A stretch of DNA of 64,000 nucleotides, taken from Hyphomicrobiales bacterium. GTDB taxonomy: Bacteria; Pseudomonadota; Alphaproteobacteria; Rhizobiales; Rhizobiaceae. Both the position numbers and the translations under genes were made by a program. Location of the stretch: the NCBI GenBank assembly GCA_900472395.1, contig UCHV01000005.1, positions 1 through 64,000 of the forward strand, read 5' to 3'. The notes beneath the pieces are model-generated. The model did not search any database, had not been told where the DNA came from, and saw only the letters and a list, made by a program, of their open reading frames with translations. Positions 45,953 through 55,488 of the stretch are shown piece by piece. Every line of letters begins with the position of its first letter. The first letter of the stretch is position 1.

Positions 45953-46849
45953 GTGCACGGCAGAGCCTATATTTTTCTGATCATTGCTACGCTTTGCTGG
46001 GGTGGGAATGCCGTCGTGGCCAAGCTGGCGGTCGGCCATATCAGCCCGATGACCTTCACTTTTTTCCGCTGGACGGTGGCGGCGCTGGTGATTCTGGCAA
46101 TCTCGCTACCGCAGATCAGGAAAGATTGGCCGGTTGCCAGACAGCATCTTCCGGTGCTGATCTTTCTCGGCGCAATCGGCTATGCGGCGTTCAATGCCCT
46201 GCTTTATACCGCCGTGCATTACACGACGGCGATCAACGTCACCATCGAGCAGGCGGCCATTCCGTTTCTCATCTTCGTCGCCAATTTCGTGCTGTTCCGC
46301 ATTCGTGTCTCGGCGGCGCAGATCTTTGGCTTTTCACTGACGCTGGTGGGCGTGGCGCTCACGGCTGCCCATGGCGACCTGTCATCCTTGCTCGCCCTGA
46401 CGGTCAACTATGGAGACGGCCTGATGATCTTTGCGATCATCGCTTATGCCGCCTATACGATCGCGCTGCGCTGGCGCCCGCCGATCGACTGGCGCACGCT
46501 GATGGCCATTCCGACAATCGCCGCCTTGTTCACCTCCGTGCCGTTGATGCTGTGGGAATACCGGGCCGGAGACCTTCTGCTGCCCGATCTCCAGGGCTGG
46601 GGCGCCACGCTTTATACCGGCATCTTCGCGTCATTGCTGGCGCAGATCTTTTACATCAAGGGCGTCGAAGCGCTTGGCGCCAACCGGGCCGGCCTTTTCA
46701 TCAATCTCGTGCCGGTATTCGGCACACTGCTGTCGGTGGCGATCCTTGGCGAGCAGCTTTTCCTCTTTCACATACTCGCACTTGTGCTTTCTCTGAGCGG
46801 CATCGCCATCGCCGAACGCTGGAAGCCAAAGCAGCCAGCGGCTATCTGA
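45953..46849 (+). CDS. EamA/DMT family transporter
   Basis: A 298-residue inner-membrane exporter with ten TM helices in two EamA repeats (first starts [22 protein letters not shown]; second near [17 protein letters not shown]). The end has [31 protein letters not shown], typical of the family. Substrate unknown, often amino acids or metabolites. The GTG at 45953 has GGAGGAGG upstream. Convergent with the next gene, two bases between. Confidence 0.92.
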   Translation: MHGRAYIFLIIATLCWGGNAVVAKLAVGHISPMTFTFFRWTVAALVILAISLPQIRKDWPVARQHLPVLIFLGAIGYAAFNALLYTAVHYTTAINVTIEQAAIPFLIFVANFVLFRIRVSAAQIFGFSLTLVGVALTAAHGDLSSLLALTVNYGDGLMIFAIIAYAAYTIALRWRPPIDWRTLMAIPTIAALFTSVPLMLWEYRAGDLLLPDLQGWGATLYTGIFASLLAQIFYIKGVEALGANRAGLFINLVPVFGTLLSVAILGEQLFLFHILALVLSLSGIAIAERWKPKQPAAI

Positions 46850-46851
46850 CC

Positions 46852-47136
46852 CTACTCGATCGGATAATCGAAACCGTTCAGCACATCGCGCACATGCGCA
46901 GGGCCATTGCGGTATTTTTTCTTCAGCCCCATCAGCCGTGCATCCGTACCGCGGCAATAGCGCTCGAGTGCGGCTTCGATTTCGCGGCGGCGCTCGGCAT
47001 CATAGGGCTCCTCTCCGCGAAAATGATCGCAGTTCTGCCGCTCAGCCACATAGGTCTGCACGTCGGGCGGTAGCGATGCCGCCGAGGCGGCAACACTCGC
47101 CACGAGCAGAATGCACGCGGATAACAGACGAACCAA
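46852..47136 (-). CDS. Small secreted hypothetical protein, TTG start
   Basis: A 94-residue exported protein. The TTG at 47136 has GAGGAGGG at ideal distance and directly opens a signal peptide (VRLLSACILLVASVAASAA). The ATG at 47160 lacks a site and adds charged residues. The mature part has two Cys (QNCDHFRGE and ERYCRG) and the phrase GEEPYDAERRREIEAALERYC. It may form one disulfide. Function unknown. Confidence 0.75.
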   Translation of the reverse strand: MVRLLSACILLVASVAASAASLPPDVQTYVAERQNCDHFRGEEPYDAERRREIEAALERYCRGTDARLMGLKKKYRNGPAHVRDVLNGFDYPIE

Positions 47137-47179
47137 GTCGATCCCTCCTCTCCACTCCACCGCCAGCGCTGCAAAATCC

Positions 47180-48445
47180 TCAGCTGCGGTGCTTGTTGCG
47201 AATGCGCCTGACCGTGAGCCAGATGCCGAGAACCACGAAGGGCACCGCAGCGCCGGTCAGGGTTTCAGGCGCGATGTGTACGCCGAGATTATGCGCGAAT
47301 TTGGCGAGATAACCGACCAGACCGATAACGTAATAGGAGATGGCCGCAACGGAAAGACCTTCGACAGTCTGCTGCAGGCGCAATTGCAGATGCGCGCGCT
47401 TGTCCATCGATGCGAGAATTTCGGTGTTGAACTTCTGCAGGTCGACATCGATCCAGCTGCGCAAAAGCGCCGTGGCGCGTGTCAGCTTGCGAGACAGGTT
47501 TGCCTGCCTCTCCTCGACCGACTGACAGGTGCGCATGGCCGGTGCAAGGCGGCGCTGCAGGAAGCCCCCGAGCGTTTCCGAACCCGGCACTGCCTTTTCA
47601 CCGAGCGTTGAGACACGATCGAGCACGATATTGTTGTAGGCGCGGCTGGCGCCGAACCGATAGAGGCTGAGCGCCGCATTGGCTTCGAGTTCGGCCGCCA
47701 GCGCGGTGATTTCCGCCAGCATCGCATCCGCCTCGCTACGGGCATGCTGTTTCATGCGCTGGGTAATTGCCGTAAATCGCGCCTCGATCTCACGGATTTC
47801 CGGCGACAGGTTCTGCGCCAGCGGCAGGCCCATCATGGCAAGCGTCCGATAGGTCTCGATATCGAGAATGCGCTGGGCCAGCATGCCGCGCGCCGCTTCC
47901 GTCATGCCGTGGTCGAGGATGAGGAACTTCGTCAACCCATCCCCATCCTGGCGGAAGTCCGTGACGACAGTTGCCTGCCCATCCGCCACCATGCTCTGGC
48001 AAAGGCTTGTCTGGTCGAAGCCGGAAATGACGTCGATCATGTTGTCTTCCGACGGACGAATTTCGATACGCACACCGGAGATGAGAGGGCCCGGCGCAGC
48101 AAATTGCGAGCCAAAGGGATTGACGGGAATTTCAGCGCCAAAAGTGGCTGGCGCCGGCGTATCCCAGAAATAGGTGGAGAATTCCGTGTGCCGCTCCCAG
48201 CGCAGTGTGCCGCTGCCCCAGGTCATGGTGTGGTGGCTTGTATCGGGGGCCGGAGCCGGCACGCCCTGCCCCAGCGACAATTCGGCAAGGATAGCCTGAT
48301 CGGCGGCAAAGTTCTCTTCAGTCAGAAAAGCGATCTGAAAGATCACGCGCGGGAGCGGTAAAAGCGTGTAAGGCCGCGAATGGATTTCGCCGAGCGCACG
48401 CGCCCGAACATCTGCGACCGGAAACGAAAAGCTGCGTCTCGACAT
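47180..48445 (-). CDS. DUF3422 family membrane protein
   Basis: A 421-residue protein of DUF3422. It has a large cytoplasmic part starting with HSRPYTLLPLPRVIFQIAF, RWERHTEFSTYFW in the first third, a central helical region, and two C-terminal TM helices (about 350-370 and 385-405). The family is widespread in proteobacteria without known function. It is followed by the secreted small protein and divergent from the lipoprotein gene. Confidence 0.88.
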   Translation of the reverse strand: MSRRSFSFPVADVRARALGEIHSRPYTLLPLPRVIFQIAFLTEENFAADQAILAELSLGQGVPAPAPDTSHHTMTWGSGTLRWERHTEFSTYFWDTPAPATFGAEIPVNPFGSQFAAPGPLISGVRIEIRPSEDNMIDVISGFDQTSLCQSMVADGQATVVTDFRQDGDGLTKFLILDHGMTEAARGMLAQRILDIETYRTLAMMGLPLAQNLSPEIREIEARFTAITQRMKQHARSEADAMLAEITALAAELEANAALSLYRFGASRAYNNIVLDRVSTLGEKAVPGSETLGGFLQRRLAPAMRTCQSVEERQANLSRKLTRATALLRSWIDVDLQKFNTEILASMDKRAHLQLRLQQTVEGLSVAAISYYVIGLVGYLAKFAHNLGVHIAPETLTGAAVPFVVLGIWLTVRRIRNKHRS

Positions 48446-48648
48446 GCGTGTGATTTCCCCACCCCGGCCCCATCGGCCGGGTATTGGGCTTGGCTATTAT
48501 CAAATCGTCGAGGTGGCGCGAGATGACGCTTTGCCGCAGAAAAATAACATTCTCCTGTTCATCACAGAAACGCGATCTCAACAGGCAAATCGACAACGCG
48601 CCGGACCTGTAAACTTTTCATTAAATTTTAAGGAGCATCACTTTCGGC

Positions 48649-49236
48649 ATGACCCGAGTTTCTGCGATGCGTATTGCGTTTTTCATCGCGCTCATGGCTC
48701 TGACCGGCTGCGCCTCTGCGCCGAGCCGGATCAACAATGCCTGCGCCATTTTCGAGCAAAGAGACGGCCTGCTCAACAACTGGGCCCGTGACGCAAAGCG
48801 CGTCGAACAGGAATTCGGCGTTCCCGTGCCGGTTCTGATGGCGACGATCTATGTCGAATCCAGCTTCCAGCCCTATGCCAAGCCGCGCCGCAAATACGTG
48901 CTCGGTTTCATCCCATGGGGCCGCATCTCTTCGGCTTATGGTTACGCACAGGCGCTCGACGGCACTTGGAAGACTTACCAGAAAGACACCGGCCGCTGGA
49001 GCGCCCGGCGCAGCAATTTTGGCGACGCCATCCATTTCGTCGGCTGGTATCACAACCGCAGCACAAGACAGAACGGCATTTCACCCACCGATAGCCGCAA
49101 TCTGTACCTCGCCTATTATGCCGGCCACCGCGGCTTCGAACGCGGCCAGTTCACCTCGGCAATTCGCGGGGCCGCGCAGAAATCCGCCAACATGGCGCAG
49201 CGATACGAAGCCCAGCTGCGCCAATGCGGATATTGA
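48649..49236 (+). CDS. Lytic transglycosylase-like lipoprotein
   Basis: A 195-residue probable outer-membrane lipoprotein. A lipobox LTGC puts the lipidated Cys at residue 21. An SLT-like domain follows with catalytic Glu70 in ATIYVESSFQP, and SAYGYAQALDGTWKTYQKDTG and NLYLAYYAGHRGF as the conserved substrate motifs. It would cleave peptidoglycan glycan strands. The start at 48649 gives a normal signal length; a later ATG at 48667 would shorten it too much. Confidence 0.85.
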   Translation: MTRVSAMRIAFFIALMALTGCASAPSRINNACAIFEQRDGLLNNWARDAKRVEQEFGVPVPVLMATIYVESSFQPYAKPRRKYVLGFIPWGRISSAYGYAQALDGTWKTYQKDTGRWSARRSNFGDAIHFVGWYHNRSTRQNGISPTDSRNLYLAYYAGHRGFERGQFTSAIRGAAQKSANMAQRYEAQLRQCGY

Positions 49237-49273
49237 TCAGGCGGTGGTGCCGATGGTCCTCCATGCCGGATGA

Positions 49274-49888
49274 TCAGGCACCATAGGGTTCGAGGAAACG
49301 CTTCACCGCCTCGATTTCGTTCGAGCGGATTTCGTGGCTGCCCGGATGCCACTCGGTCGATACCTCATCGCCCTGTTCACGCAGGTAATCGGCAAGCGCA
49401 ACGGTCAGCGGCACCGGGCAGATGGGGTCACGCTCACCGGCGGTGATCAGCACACGTGCCTTGGCATCGCCCACCCTCGCCTTCGGCTGGAACGGGATCA
49501 GCGGGTGCATCAGCACACCCGCATCAAACAGGCTTGGCTGTTCGATCATGACATTGGCAAGAATGTTGGCTCCGTTGGAAAAGCCGAGACCGATAACCTC
49601 GGAAGCTCCGTACTTTTCCCTATTGGCTGCAACGAAATCGCCCATCTTTGCAGTTGCCCGCGCAAGATCCGTCATGTCGTAAACACCCTCCGCCGTGCGG
49701 CGGAAGAAACGAGGCGCGCCATGCTCGGACACATCGCCAAGCGGCGAGATGACGGTTGCGTCCGCCAGCAAACGGCTACCGAAATCGAAAAACTGGTTTT
49801 CGTCGCCGCCGGTGCCGTGAAAAACGAAAAGGATCGGAGCACCCGCCGCGCCAGCGCGCGCACGGTGCAGATAGCTGTCAGCACTCAT
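49274..49888 (-). CDS. Alpha/beta hydrolase, carboxylesterase (MhqD-like)
   Basis: A 204-residue cytoplasmic hydrolase of the phospholipase/carboxylesterase family. The nucleophile Ser is in GLGFSNGAN, the oxyanion loop is FVFHGTGGDENQFFDFG, and the acid and His lie in GERDPICP and GSHEIRSNE. It follows the dioxygenase gene by about 66 bp. The order dioxygenase then hydrolase matches mhqO-mhqD of Bacillus, which deal with hydroquinones. The assignment is by order and similarity. Confidence 0.85.
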   Translation of the reverse strand: MSADSYLHRARAGAAGAPILFVFHGTGGDENQFFDFGSRLLADATVISPLGDVSEHGAPRFFRRTAEGVYDMTDLARATAKMGDFVAANREKYGASEVIGLGFSNGANILANVMIEQPSLFDAGVLMHPLIPFQPKARVGDAKARVLITAGERDPICPVPLTVALADYLREQGDEVSTEWHPGSHEIRSNEIEAVKRFLEPYGA

Positions 49889-49954
49889 CACAAAATTCCT
49901 TTTTTGATTGGGAAGCCGGATCGCCGGCGATCAACCGGCGATCCGCGAAAGGCC

Positions 49955-50887
49955 TCAGCCTTCCAACGGCTCAAGATGCTCTTCCAGCGACTTGCGCAGA
50001 TGCGCATGCTGGCTCGGCAGCTTCAACGCCTCGCCAAGATGGGCGGTATCCTCGTCGCGGTCGAAGCCCGGCTCATTGGTGGCGATTTCAAACAGGACGC
50101 CACCCGGCGTGCGGAAATAGATCGCCCAGAAATAATCGCGGTCGATGACAGGCGTCACCTGATAACCGGTATCCATCAGCGCCTTGCGTACTTCCAGCTG
50201 CTTTTCGCGGTTTTCGACCGCAAAGGCGATGTGGTGAACCGAGCCGGCTCCGAGCCTTGCATTGGAAATGTTCGGCATGGTTTCGATATCGATGAAATCG
50301 GCACCATTGCCGCCCGGCATGCCAAGACGCAGCACACCGTCCTTGTTGTCCACCTGTTCATAACCCATGAACTTCAGAAGCTCTGCGGTGGCGCCATCGT
50401 CACGCAGACGCAGCGAGGCGGAGTGAAAGCCGCGGATCGCCTCGTCAGCGCCGACACCGTTGCCGGTCCACTGCGCACGGGCGTCGTCCCGCACTTCCAC
50501 CAGTGCAAAACCATCACCATCGGGGCCGGCAAAATGCAGGCGCTTTTCGCCAAAAGCCTCGTCGGCCTTCAACCCTTCGGCACCAGCCTTGCTCAGGCGA
50601 TCGGTCCAGTAACCCAGCGAGCCCTGCGGCACGGAAAACACGGTGGTGCCGACTTCGCCGGTGCCCTGACGGCCGCGAGCGATATGCGGGAACGGAAAAT
50701 AGGTCATCACCGAACCGGGCGTGCCGACCTCGTCACCGTAATAGAGGTGGTAGACATCCGGCGCATCGAAATTGACGGTCTTCTTGACGCGGCGCAGGCC
50801 AAGCGTGTCGGTGAAGAACTTGTTGTTGGTGCGGGCGCTGCCAGCCATGGAGGTGACGTGGTGAAGCCCTTTGATCTGGTCGAGCAT
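49955..50887 (-). CDS. Ring-cleaving dioxygenase, VOC family (MhqO-like)
   Basis: A 310-residue protein with two vicinal-oxygen-chelate (glyoxalase) domains. Iron ligand candidates are the His pair in GLHHVTSMAGS (first domain) and in SVHHIAFAVEN with FEIATNEPGF (second). The phrase YYGDEVGTPGSVMTYFPFP is typical of MhqO/MhqA-type dioxygenases. It would cleave hydroquinone or catechol rings. The start at 50887 has AGAAGGGA upstream. Confidence 0.9.
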   Translation of the reverse strand: MLDQIKGLHHVTSMAGSARTNNKFFTDTLGLRRVKKTVNFDAPDVYHLYYGDEVGTPGSVMTYFPFPHIARGRQGTGEVGTTVFSVPQGSLGYWTDRLSKAGAEGLKADEAFGEKRLHFAGPDGDGFALVEVRDDARAQWTGNGVGADEAIRGFHSASLRLRDDGATAELLKFMGYEQVDNKDGVLRLGMPGGNGADFIDIETMPNISNARLGAGSVHHIAFAVENREKQLEVRKALMDTGYQVTPVIDRDYFWAIYFRTPGGVLFEIATNEPGFDRDEDTAHLGEALKLPSQHAHLRKSLEEHLEPLEG

Positions 50888-51034
50888 GGAAATATCCCTT
50901 CTCTGCGGGTTCGCTTGAACCCCGTGTGATGAAGGGAAGATGGTGGATCGATCGCCATTTGGATAGACGATCAGTCCCGAACGCATTGTTCAATAAATGA
51001 CGACGAAAAACATTCGTCGTTCACCAATGCGCGC

Positions 51035-51721
51035 TTAGACGGTTTCCGGCAATTGCCAGTCGACGGGATCCTTGCCGATCGATTGCAGATATTCGTTCGT
51101 CTTTGAAAACGGCCGCGAGCCAAGAAAACCGTTATGCGCCGAGAGCGGCGACGGATGCGCCGATTTCAGCACCAGATGGCGTTCCTGATCGACGAAGGAT
51201 GCCTTCTTCTGGGCATAGGAGCCCCAGAGAATGAAGACCACGCCATCACATTCGTCATTGACGGTGCGGATCACGGCATCGGTGAATTTTTCCCAGCCCT
51301 GCCCCTGATGCGCGGCGGCCTTGCCTTCCTCCACCGTCAGCACGCTGTTGAGCAAAAGCACGCCCTGCTCCGCCCAATGTTCGAGAAAGCCGTGTTTTGC
51401 AGGCGCGATACCAAGATCGGCCTGCATCTCCTTGTAGATATTGACGAGCGACGGCGGCGTGCGCACACCCGGCTGCACGGAAAAACACAGGCCATGCGCC
51501 TGCCCCGCCCCATGATACGGATCCTGACCGAGGATCACGACCTTCACCTCGTCGAGCGGTGTCAGGTTCAGCGCGCGAAAATATTCCGAGCCCTTTGGAA
51601 AGATCTGCTTTCCCGCCTGCTTTTCAGCGACGAGAAACTTTTTGAGGTCGGCCATGTAAGCGCTGTCGAATTCCTCTTCGAGCGCAAACTTCCATGTCTC
51701 TTCGAGCTTGATATCCGCCAT
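51035..51721 (-). CDS. ung: Uracil-DNA glycosylase
   Basis: A 228-residue DNA repair enzyme that removes uracil from DNA. The water-activating loop is GQDPYHG with Asp67 and the second motif is [11 protein letters not shown]. The start at 51721 has GGGAGG upstream; the longer frame would add an unlikely basic leader. It follows gloA by 16 bp and probably belongs to a galE-gloA-ung transcript. Confidence 0.96.
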   Translation of the reverse strand: MADIKLEETWKFALEEEFDSAYMADLKKFLVAEKQAGKQIFPKGSEYFRALNLTPLDEVKVVILGQDPYHGAGQAHGLCFSVQPGVRTPPSLVNIYKEMQADLGIAPAKHGFLEHWAEQGVLLLNSVLTVEEGKAAAHQGQGWEKFTDAVIRTVNDECDGVVFILWGSYAQKKASFVDQERHLVLKSAHPSPLSAHNGFLGSRPFSKTNEYLQSIGKDPVDWQLPETV

Positions 51722-51737
51722 GACCGATCCTCCCCTT

Positions 51738-52133
51738 TTACTGAAACCGTCCGCCGCGCTGGATGACTTCGGTTTTGTAGCCATCCGGATCGGTCACGAA
51801 GAAGAATTTCGCAAACGGTTTTCCATCGCGCGGCATCTCCACCAGCTTGCCGACGGTGAGGCCGAGATCGGTGAAACGTTTGTGCTCCGCCTCGATATCC
51901 TCCACAGTCACGGCCAAATGACCGTAACCATTGCCGAGGTCATAAGCTTCCGCCTTGCCGTCGTTGACGGTCAGTTCCAGCTCGAAACCGGTCTCCGGGT
52001 TGGAAAGATAAATCAGCGTAAAACCATCAAAGGGCACACGCTCGGCGACTTTCAGGCCGAACGCCTTGTCGTAAAAATCGATCGACCGCGCCTCTTCCAG
52101 AACGCGGATCATCGAATGCACCAGTTTTGCCAT
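51738..52133 (-). CDS. gloA: Lactoylglutathione lyase-like (glyoxalase I)
   Basis: A 131-residue VOC enzyme. The metal ligands His6, Glu53, His72 and Glu122 are in the positions known for E. coli GloA, and the length is right. It converts methylglyoxal-glutathione hemithioacetal to lactoylglutathione. It sits between galE and ung on the same strand with 13 and 16 bp gaps. A different small VOC function is possible. Confidence 0.85.
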   Translation of the reverse strand: MAKLVHSMIRVLEEARSIDFYDKAFGLKVAERVPFDGFTLIYLSNPETGFELELTVNDGKAEAYDLGNGYGHLAVTVEDIEAEHKRFTDLGLTVGKLVEMPRDGKPFAKFFFVTDPDGYKTEVIQRGGRFQ

Positions 52134-52146
52134 CGGCAAATGCCCC

Positions 52147-53136
52147 TCAACTCAAAATGTGGTTGCTGCGCGAATGCCAGTCCCAGGCGGACCGGATGAT
52201 ATCGTCCAGCGTATATTGCGGTTGCCAGCCGAGCACGGCCTTGGCCTTGTCGTTATTGGCAACCAGCGTGGTGGAATCACCATCGCGCCGACCGACATAT
52301 TCCACCGGAAACGGTTTACCGGAAACAGCCGAAATCGCGCCAAGCAGTTCTTTCACCGTCGTGCCCGTGCCTGTCCCCAGATTAAGCTCGACGGTCTCGC
52401 CGCCGGCGAGCAGATAATCCACCGCCCGCACATGCGCATCAGCCAGATCGAGCACATGGATATAGTCGCGCACGCAGGTGCCGTCGCGCGTGTCGTAATC
52501 GTCGCCGAACACCTTGAACCCCTGGCGGCGACCAAGTGCCGCTTCGATGGCCAGCGGGATCGCATGGGTTTCCGGCGTATGCCATTCACCGATCCGGCCT
52601 TCGAAATCGGCACCGGCAGCATTGAAATAACGCAGCATGACCGACTTCAGGTCCTTGTAGGTCCCAAAGTCCTTGAGTGCCTGCTCGACGATGAATTTCG
52701 TGCGGCCATAAGGATTTATCGGCGCCTGCTTGTGCGTTTCATCCATCGGAACGCTGTCCGGCAGGCCGTAGGTGGCACAAGTCGAGGAGAAGACGAAAGC
52801 CTTCACACCGGCATCCATGGCAGCCGACAGCAGCGTCAGCGCGCCGATGACATTGTTGTCGTAGAAGGCAACCGGATTCTTCACCGATTCCCCCACCTCG
52901 ATCAGCGCCGCGAAATGCAGCACGGCATCCGGCTTGTACTTGGCAAACACCTCGTCGAGGCGAGCGCGGTCACGGATATCGCCCTGTTCCAGCGGTCCCC
53001 ATTTGACGAATTCGGAATGGCCATTGGAGAGGTTGTCGAAAACGATCGGTTCATAACCCCTTTCCGCCAGAAGCAGGCAGTTATGCGAACCGATATAGCC
53101 GGCACCACCGACCACAAGCACTTTCTTCTTCGACAT
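52147..53136 (-). CDS. galE: UDP-glucose 4-epimerase
   Basis: A 329-residue SDR enzyme. The NAD motif is GGAGYIGSH (10-18), and the catalytic pair is Tyr143-x3-Lys147 (YGRTK), with FSSTCATYG before it. It interconverts UDP-glucose and UDP-galactose for exopolysaccharide (in rhizobia often called exoB) and galactose use. The start at 53136 has a CGAGG site. A separate operon diverges from it. Confidence 0.95.
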   Translation of the reverse strand: MSKKKVLVVGGAGYIGSHNCLLLAERGYEPIVFDNLSNGHSEFVKWGPLEQGDIRDRARLDEVFAKYKPDAVLHFAALIEVGESVKNPVAFYDNNVIGALTLLSAAMDAGVKAFVFSSTCATYGLPDSVPMDETHKQAPINPYGRTKFIVEQALKDFGTYKDLKSVMLRYFNAAGADFEGRIGEWHTPETHAIPLAIEAALGRRQGFKVFGDDYDTRDGTCVRDYIHVLDLADAHVRAVDYLLAGGETVELNLGTGTGTTVKELLGAISAVSGKPFPVEYVGRRDGDSTTLVANNDKAKAVLGWQPQYTLDDIIRSAWDWHSRSNHILS

Positions 53137-53314
53137 CGACACCTCGAGGTTTTGCCATTGAGTGTTGCGGCGCAATATAATGAGCAGGACTCAAATATCC
53201 AGAGCGCGTCGCCCCTCAACAAAAGTGGAGCATCGCGGAAAAGAATTGCGACCTGTGCGCCAAGCGAATATCTTCGCGCGCATTGGTTATCGGCATCATG
53301 CCCATGGAAATGCA

Positions 53315-53677
53315 ATGCGCCTCGTTTTTCTCTGTCTTGGCTGGTTTTTCGTCGCCCTCGGCGTCATCGGGGCATTCCTGCCGGTCATGCCCACAACACC
53401 GTTCCTTCTGTTGGCCGTTGCCTGTTTCACCCGTTCGTCGCCGCGCATGAAAGCATGGCTCCTGAATCACAAGACCTTCGGCCCGCCACTCAGAAACTGG
53501 CAGGAGCATGGCGGCATTTCCCGCCGCGCAAAAATCATGGCCATCTGTCTGATGGCTGCCAGTTACGCGGGCTTCTGGTTCGGCAGCCATCCGGCGCCGT
53601 GGCTCGCTGCTCTGGTGGCCGCCATCATGCTCGGCTCGTCCGCCTTCATCATCACCCGGCCGGATGGCCGCACCTGA
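53315..53677 (+). CDS. DUF454 (YbaN-like) membrane protein
   Basis: A 120-residue inner-membrane protein with three TM helices (about 4-24, 70-88 and 92-110). It has the family pattern LGVIGAFLPVMPTTPFLLLAVACFTRSSP and WLLNHKTFGPPLRNW. Function unknown. It is the first gene of a likely operon with the haem monooxygenase (22 bp) and hutX. Confidence 0.88.
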   Translation: MRLVFLCLGWFFVALGVIGAFLPVMPTTPFLLLAVACFTRSSPRMKAWLLNHKTFGPPLRNWQEHGGISRRAKIMAICLMAASYAGFWFGSHPAPWLAALVAAIMLGSSAFIITRPDGRT

Positions 53678-53699
53678 CAAACATTTGAGGAGATCAAAT

Positions 53700-54044
53700 A
53701 TGTATATCGCCATGAACCGTTTTCGCGTCGTCCCCGGTTTTGAAGAAGCCTTTGAAACCATATGGAAAAACCGCGAGCGTCACCTTTCCACCCTGCCCGG
53801 TTATCTGGAATTCCACATGCTGAAGGGCCCCAAGGCGGAAGATCACACGCTGTATGCCTCGCACACCGTATGGGAAACACAGGAGCATTTCGTTGCCTGG
53901 ACGAAGTCGGAGCAGTTCCGCGCCGCTCATGCCAAAGCCGGTGAAAACCGCGGCAAGGTCGAATATCTGTCCGGCCCGCATTTCGAAGGTTTCGAGGTCA
54001 TCATCCACGAAGACAAAAACGGCGCTCGCGCCGACGCGGCTTAA
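53700..54044 (+). CDS. Haem-degrading / antibiotic-biosynthesis-type monooxygenase
   Basis: A 114-residue ABM-fold protein. The sequence NRFRVVPGFEEAFETIWKNRERHLSTLPGYLEFHMLKGP and WTKSEQFRAAHAKAGE is the IsdG/HmuQ-like pattern: Asn6, Trp69 and His77 are in the positions of the haem-degrading triad (Asn-Trp-His). It would open haem to release iron. The neighbour HutX fits this role. The AGGAG site before the ATG is good. Confidence 0.85.
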   Translation: MYIAMNRFRVVPGFEEAFETIWKNRERHLSTLPGYLEFHMLKGPKAEDHTLYASHTVWETQEHFVAWTKSEQFRAAHAKAGENRGKVEYLSGPHFEGFEVIIHEDKNGARADAA

Positions 54045-54054
54045 GGTTTTGCCC

Positions 54055-54579
54055 ATGGACGCTCAGGCTGAAAACACAAGCGACCGCCGCGCCCGCGCCA
54101 CCGCGGCACTGGCCGAAAAACCGGACGGCGTGGTCGAGGCGATTGCCGGCAACGCTCAGGTAACGCCGGCGGAAATCCTCGAAATCCTGCCGGAGGGCGC
54201 GGCCGTCATCGCGGCGAAGGAAGCGTTCGCACCGATCTGGACCGACCTCACAACGTGGGGAAAAATCCTGTTCATCGTTCATACCGACGATATCGTGCTG
54301 GAGGCTGAAGGCACTTTGCCGGAAGGCTCTGAAGGTCATGGCTGGTTCAACATCCATGGCGACAGCCCCATCGGCGGTCACATCAAAAAGGACAATTGCG
54401 CCTCGGTGACCTTCGTCGACCGCGCATTCCACGGTCGCCGCTCGTGTTCCGTCTGGTTCATGAACGCAAAGGGTTCGGCCATGTTCAAGGTCTTTGTCCG
54501 TCGCGACGAAAACCGCGAGCTGATTGCCGAACAACTGGCAAAATTCGAGGCACTGCGGGACAACTATAAAGCTCGGTAA
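54055..54579 (+). CDS. hutX: Cytosolic haem carrier HutX
   Basis: A 174-residue protein of the HutX/HuvX family, a cytoplasmic haem carrier. The pattern LTTWGKILFIVHTDDIVLEAEGTLPEG, GHGWFNIHGDSPIGGHIKKDNCASVTFVDRAFHGRRSCSVWFMN is diagnostic; histidines there are candidates for haem ligation. It lies 10 bp after the monooxygenase and probably hands haem to it. No haem ABC transporter is in the window. Confidence 0.92.
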   Translation: MDAQAENTSDRRARATAALAEKPDGVVEAIAGNAQVTPAEILEILPEGAAVIAAKEAFAPIWTDLTTWGKILFIVHTDDIVLEAEGTLPEGSEGHGWFNIHGDSPIGGHIKKDNCASVTFVDRAFHGRRSCSVWFMNAKGSAMFKVFVRRDENRELIAEQLAKFEALRDNYKAR

Positions 54580-54716
54580 GCGAGCCGCCCCACCCGGTCC
54601 GGCGGACCTTTGGGATCGGGTGGGGAACCACAACCAAAAGGCGACAATCGGCCAAAATACAGCCTGAGGCAAGAATTGCATGCAAAGATGCCACAACAAC
54701 CTCAGGGAGAACCACC

Positions 54717-55484
54717 ATGACTTCTGTTGGATCCGCATTTGATTTTCATGTCGCAACTCGGCATTTGCGGGCAGGCGATCCGACCTCCCCCGGTGCCGGC
54801 AATACATTCTCCGATGCCATGCAGGAAAATCACCAGGCCATCGACACCGAGAATGACGGCCGACCGTCCTTCATCGTGAGCTTTCAGGACAAGCTCTACA
54901 ATCTTGGCAAAACCACCCTGAACAAGATGCCGGACTCTGCCCGTATCAACATCGCCGAACTGCCCGAAGATCGATACCGGAGCTACATGGAGCGCGAACA
55001 AGAGTCTATCGAGATGAGCGAGAGAGCTCTCAGGTCCCAATATTCATCGATGGAGGAGCTTCCGGAAAACGATCCGCGGAATAAAACTTACGCAACGATC
55101 GTTATTGGCGGCAAGGTCGTCGCAACGATCGACAACCAGGGTTGCATCGGCGGCGATAATGCCATCATGGCTCACCTAGACGGGCTTTTGCCGGATGAAG
55201 TGAATGGCACCAACGGTCCTGCTCTGGCAAAGGCACGCGCCGAAGCCGCTGCCGCCATTTTGGGCGGGCGCATAATCGTATCATCGACCGCAATCAGTCA
55301 GCAACAGTTCGATGCGCTCCCATCCATGGATTCACTCAGGAGGCTGGTCGATTATGACGGCATGAAAAACGACCCACTCTACCAGGAGATCGAAAACATG
55401 CGCGCCAACTACCAGCGGCTTGAACAAGATAGGGCGGCCTATCTGGCGAAACAACAGGCTGCAAACGCCCCGCGGCAATCCTGA
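54717..55484 (+). CDS. Hypothetical protein, no family recognised
   Basis: A 255-residue, acidic, soluble protein without signal or TM. It has helical regions with many Glu (YRSYMEREQESIEMSERALRS). A middle part, NKTYATIVIGGKVVATIDNQGCIGGDNAIM, has a beta-hairpin-like pattern, and a C-terminal coiled coil (NMRANYQRLEQDRAAYLAKQQAA) follows. GC seems lower than neighbours. A good GGGAGAA ribosome site precedes the ATG. It may be a recent or taxon-restricted gene; I cannot assign a role. Confidence 0.7.
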   Translation: MTSVGSAFDFHVATRHLRAGDPTSPGAGNTFSDAMQENHQAIDTENDGRPSFIVSFQDKLYNLGKTTLNKMPDSARINIAELPEDRYRSYMEREQESIEMSERALRSQYSSMEELPENDPRNKTYATIVIGGKVVATIDNQGCIGGDNAIMAHLDGLLPDEVNGTNGPALAKARAEAAAAILGGRIIVSSTAISQQQFDALPSMDSLRRLVDYDGMKNDPLYQEIENMRANYQRLEQDRAAYLAKQQAANAPRQS

Positions 55485-55488
55485 TTGT

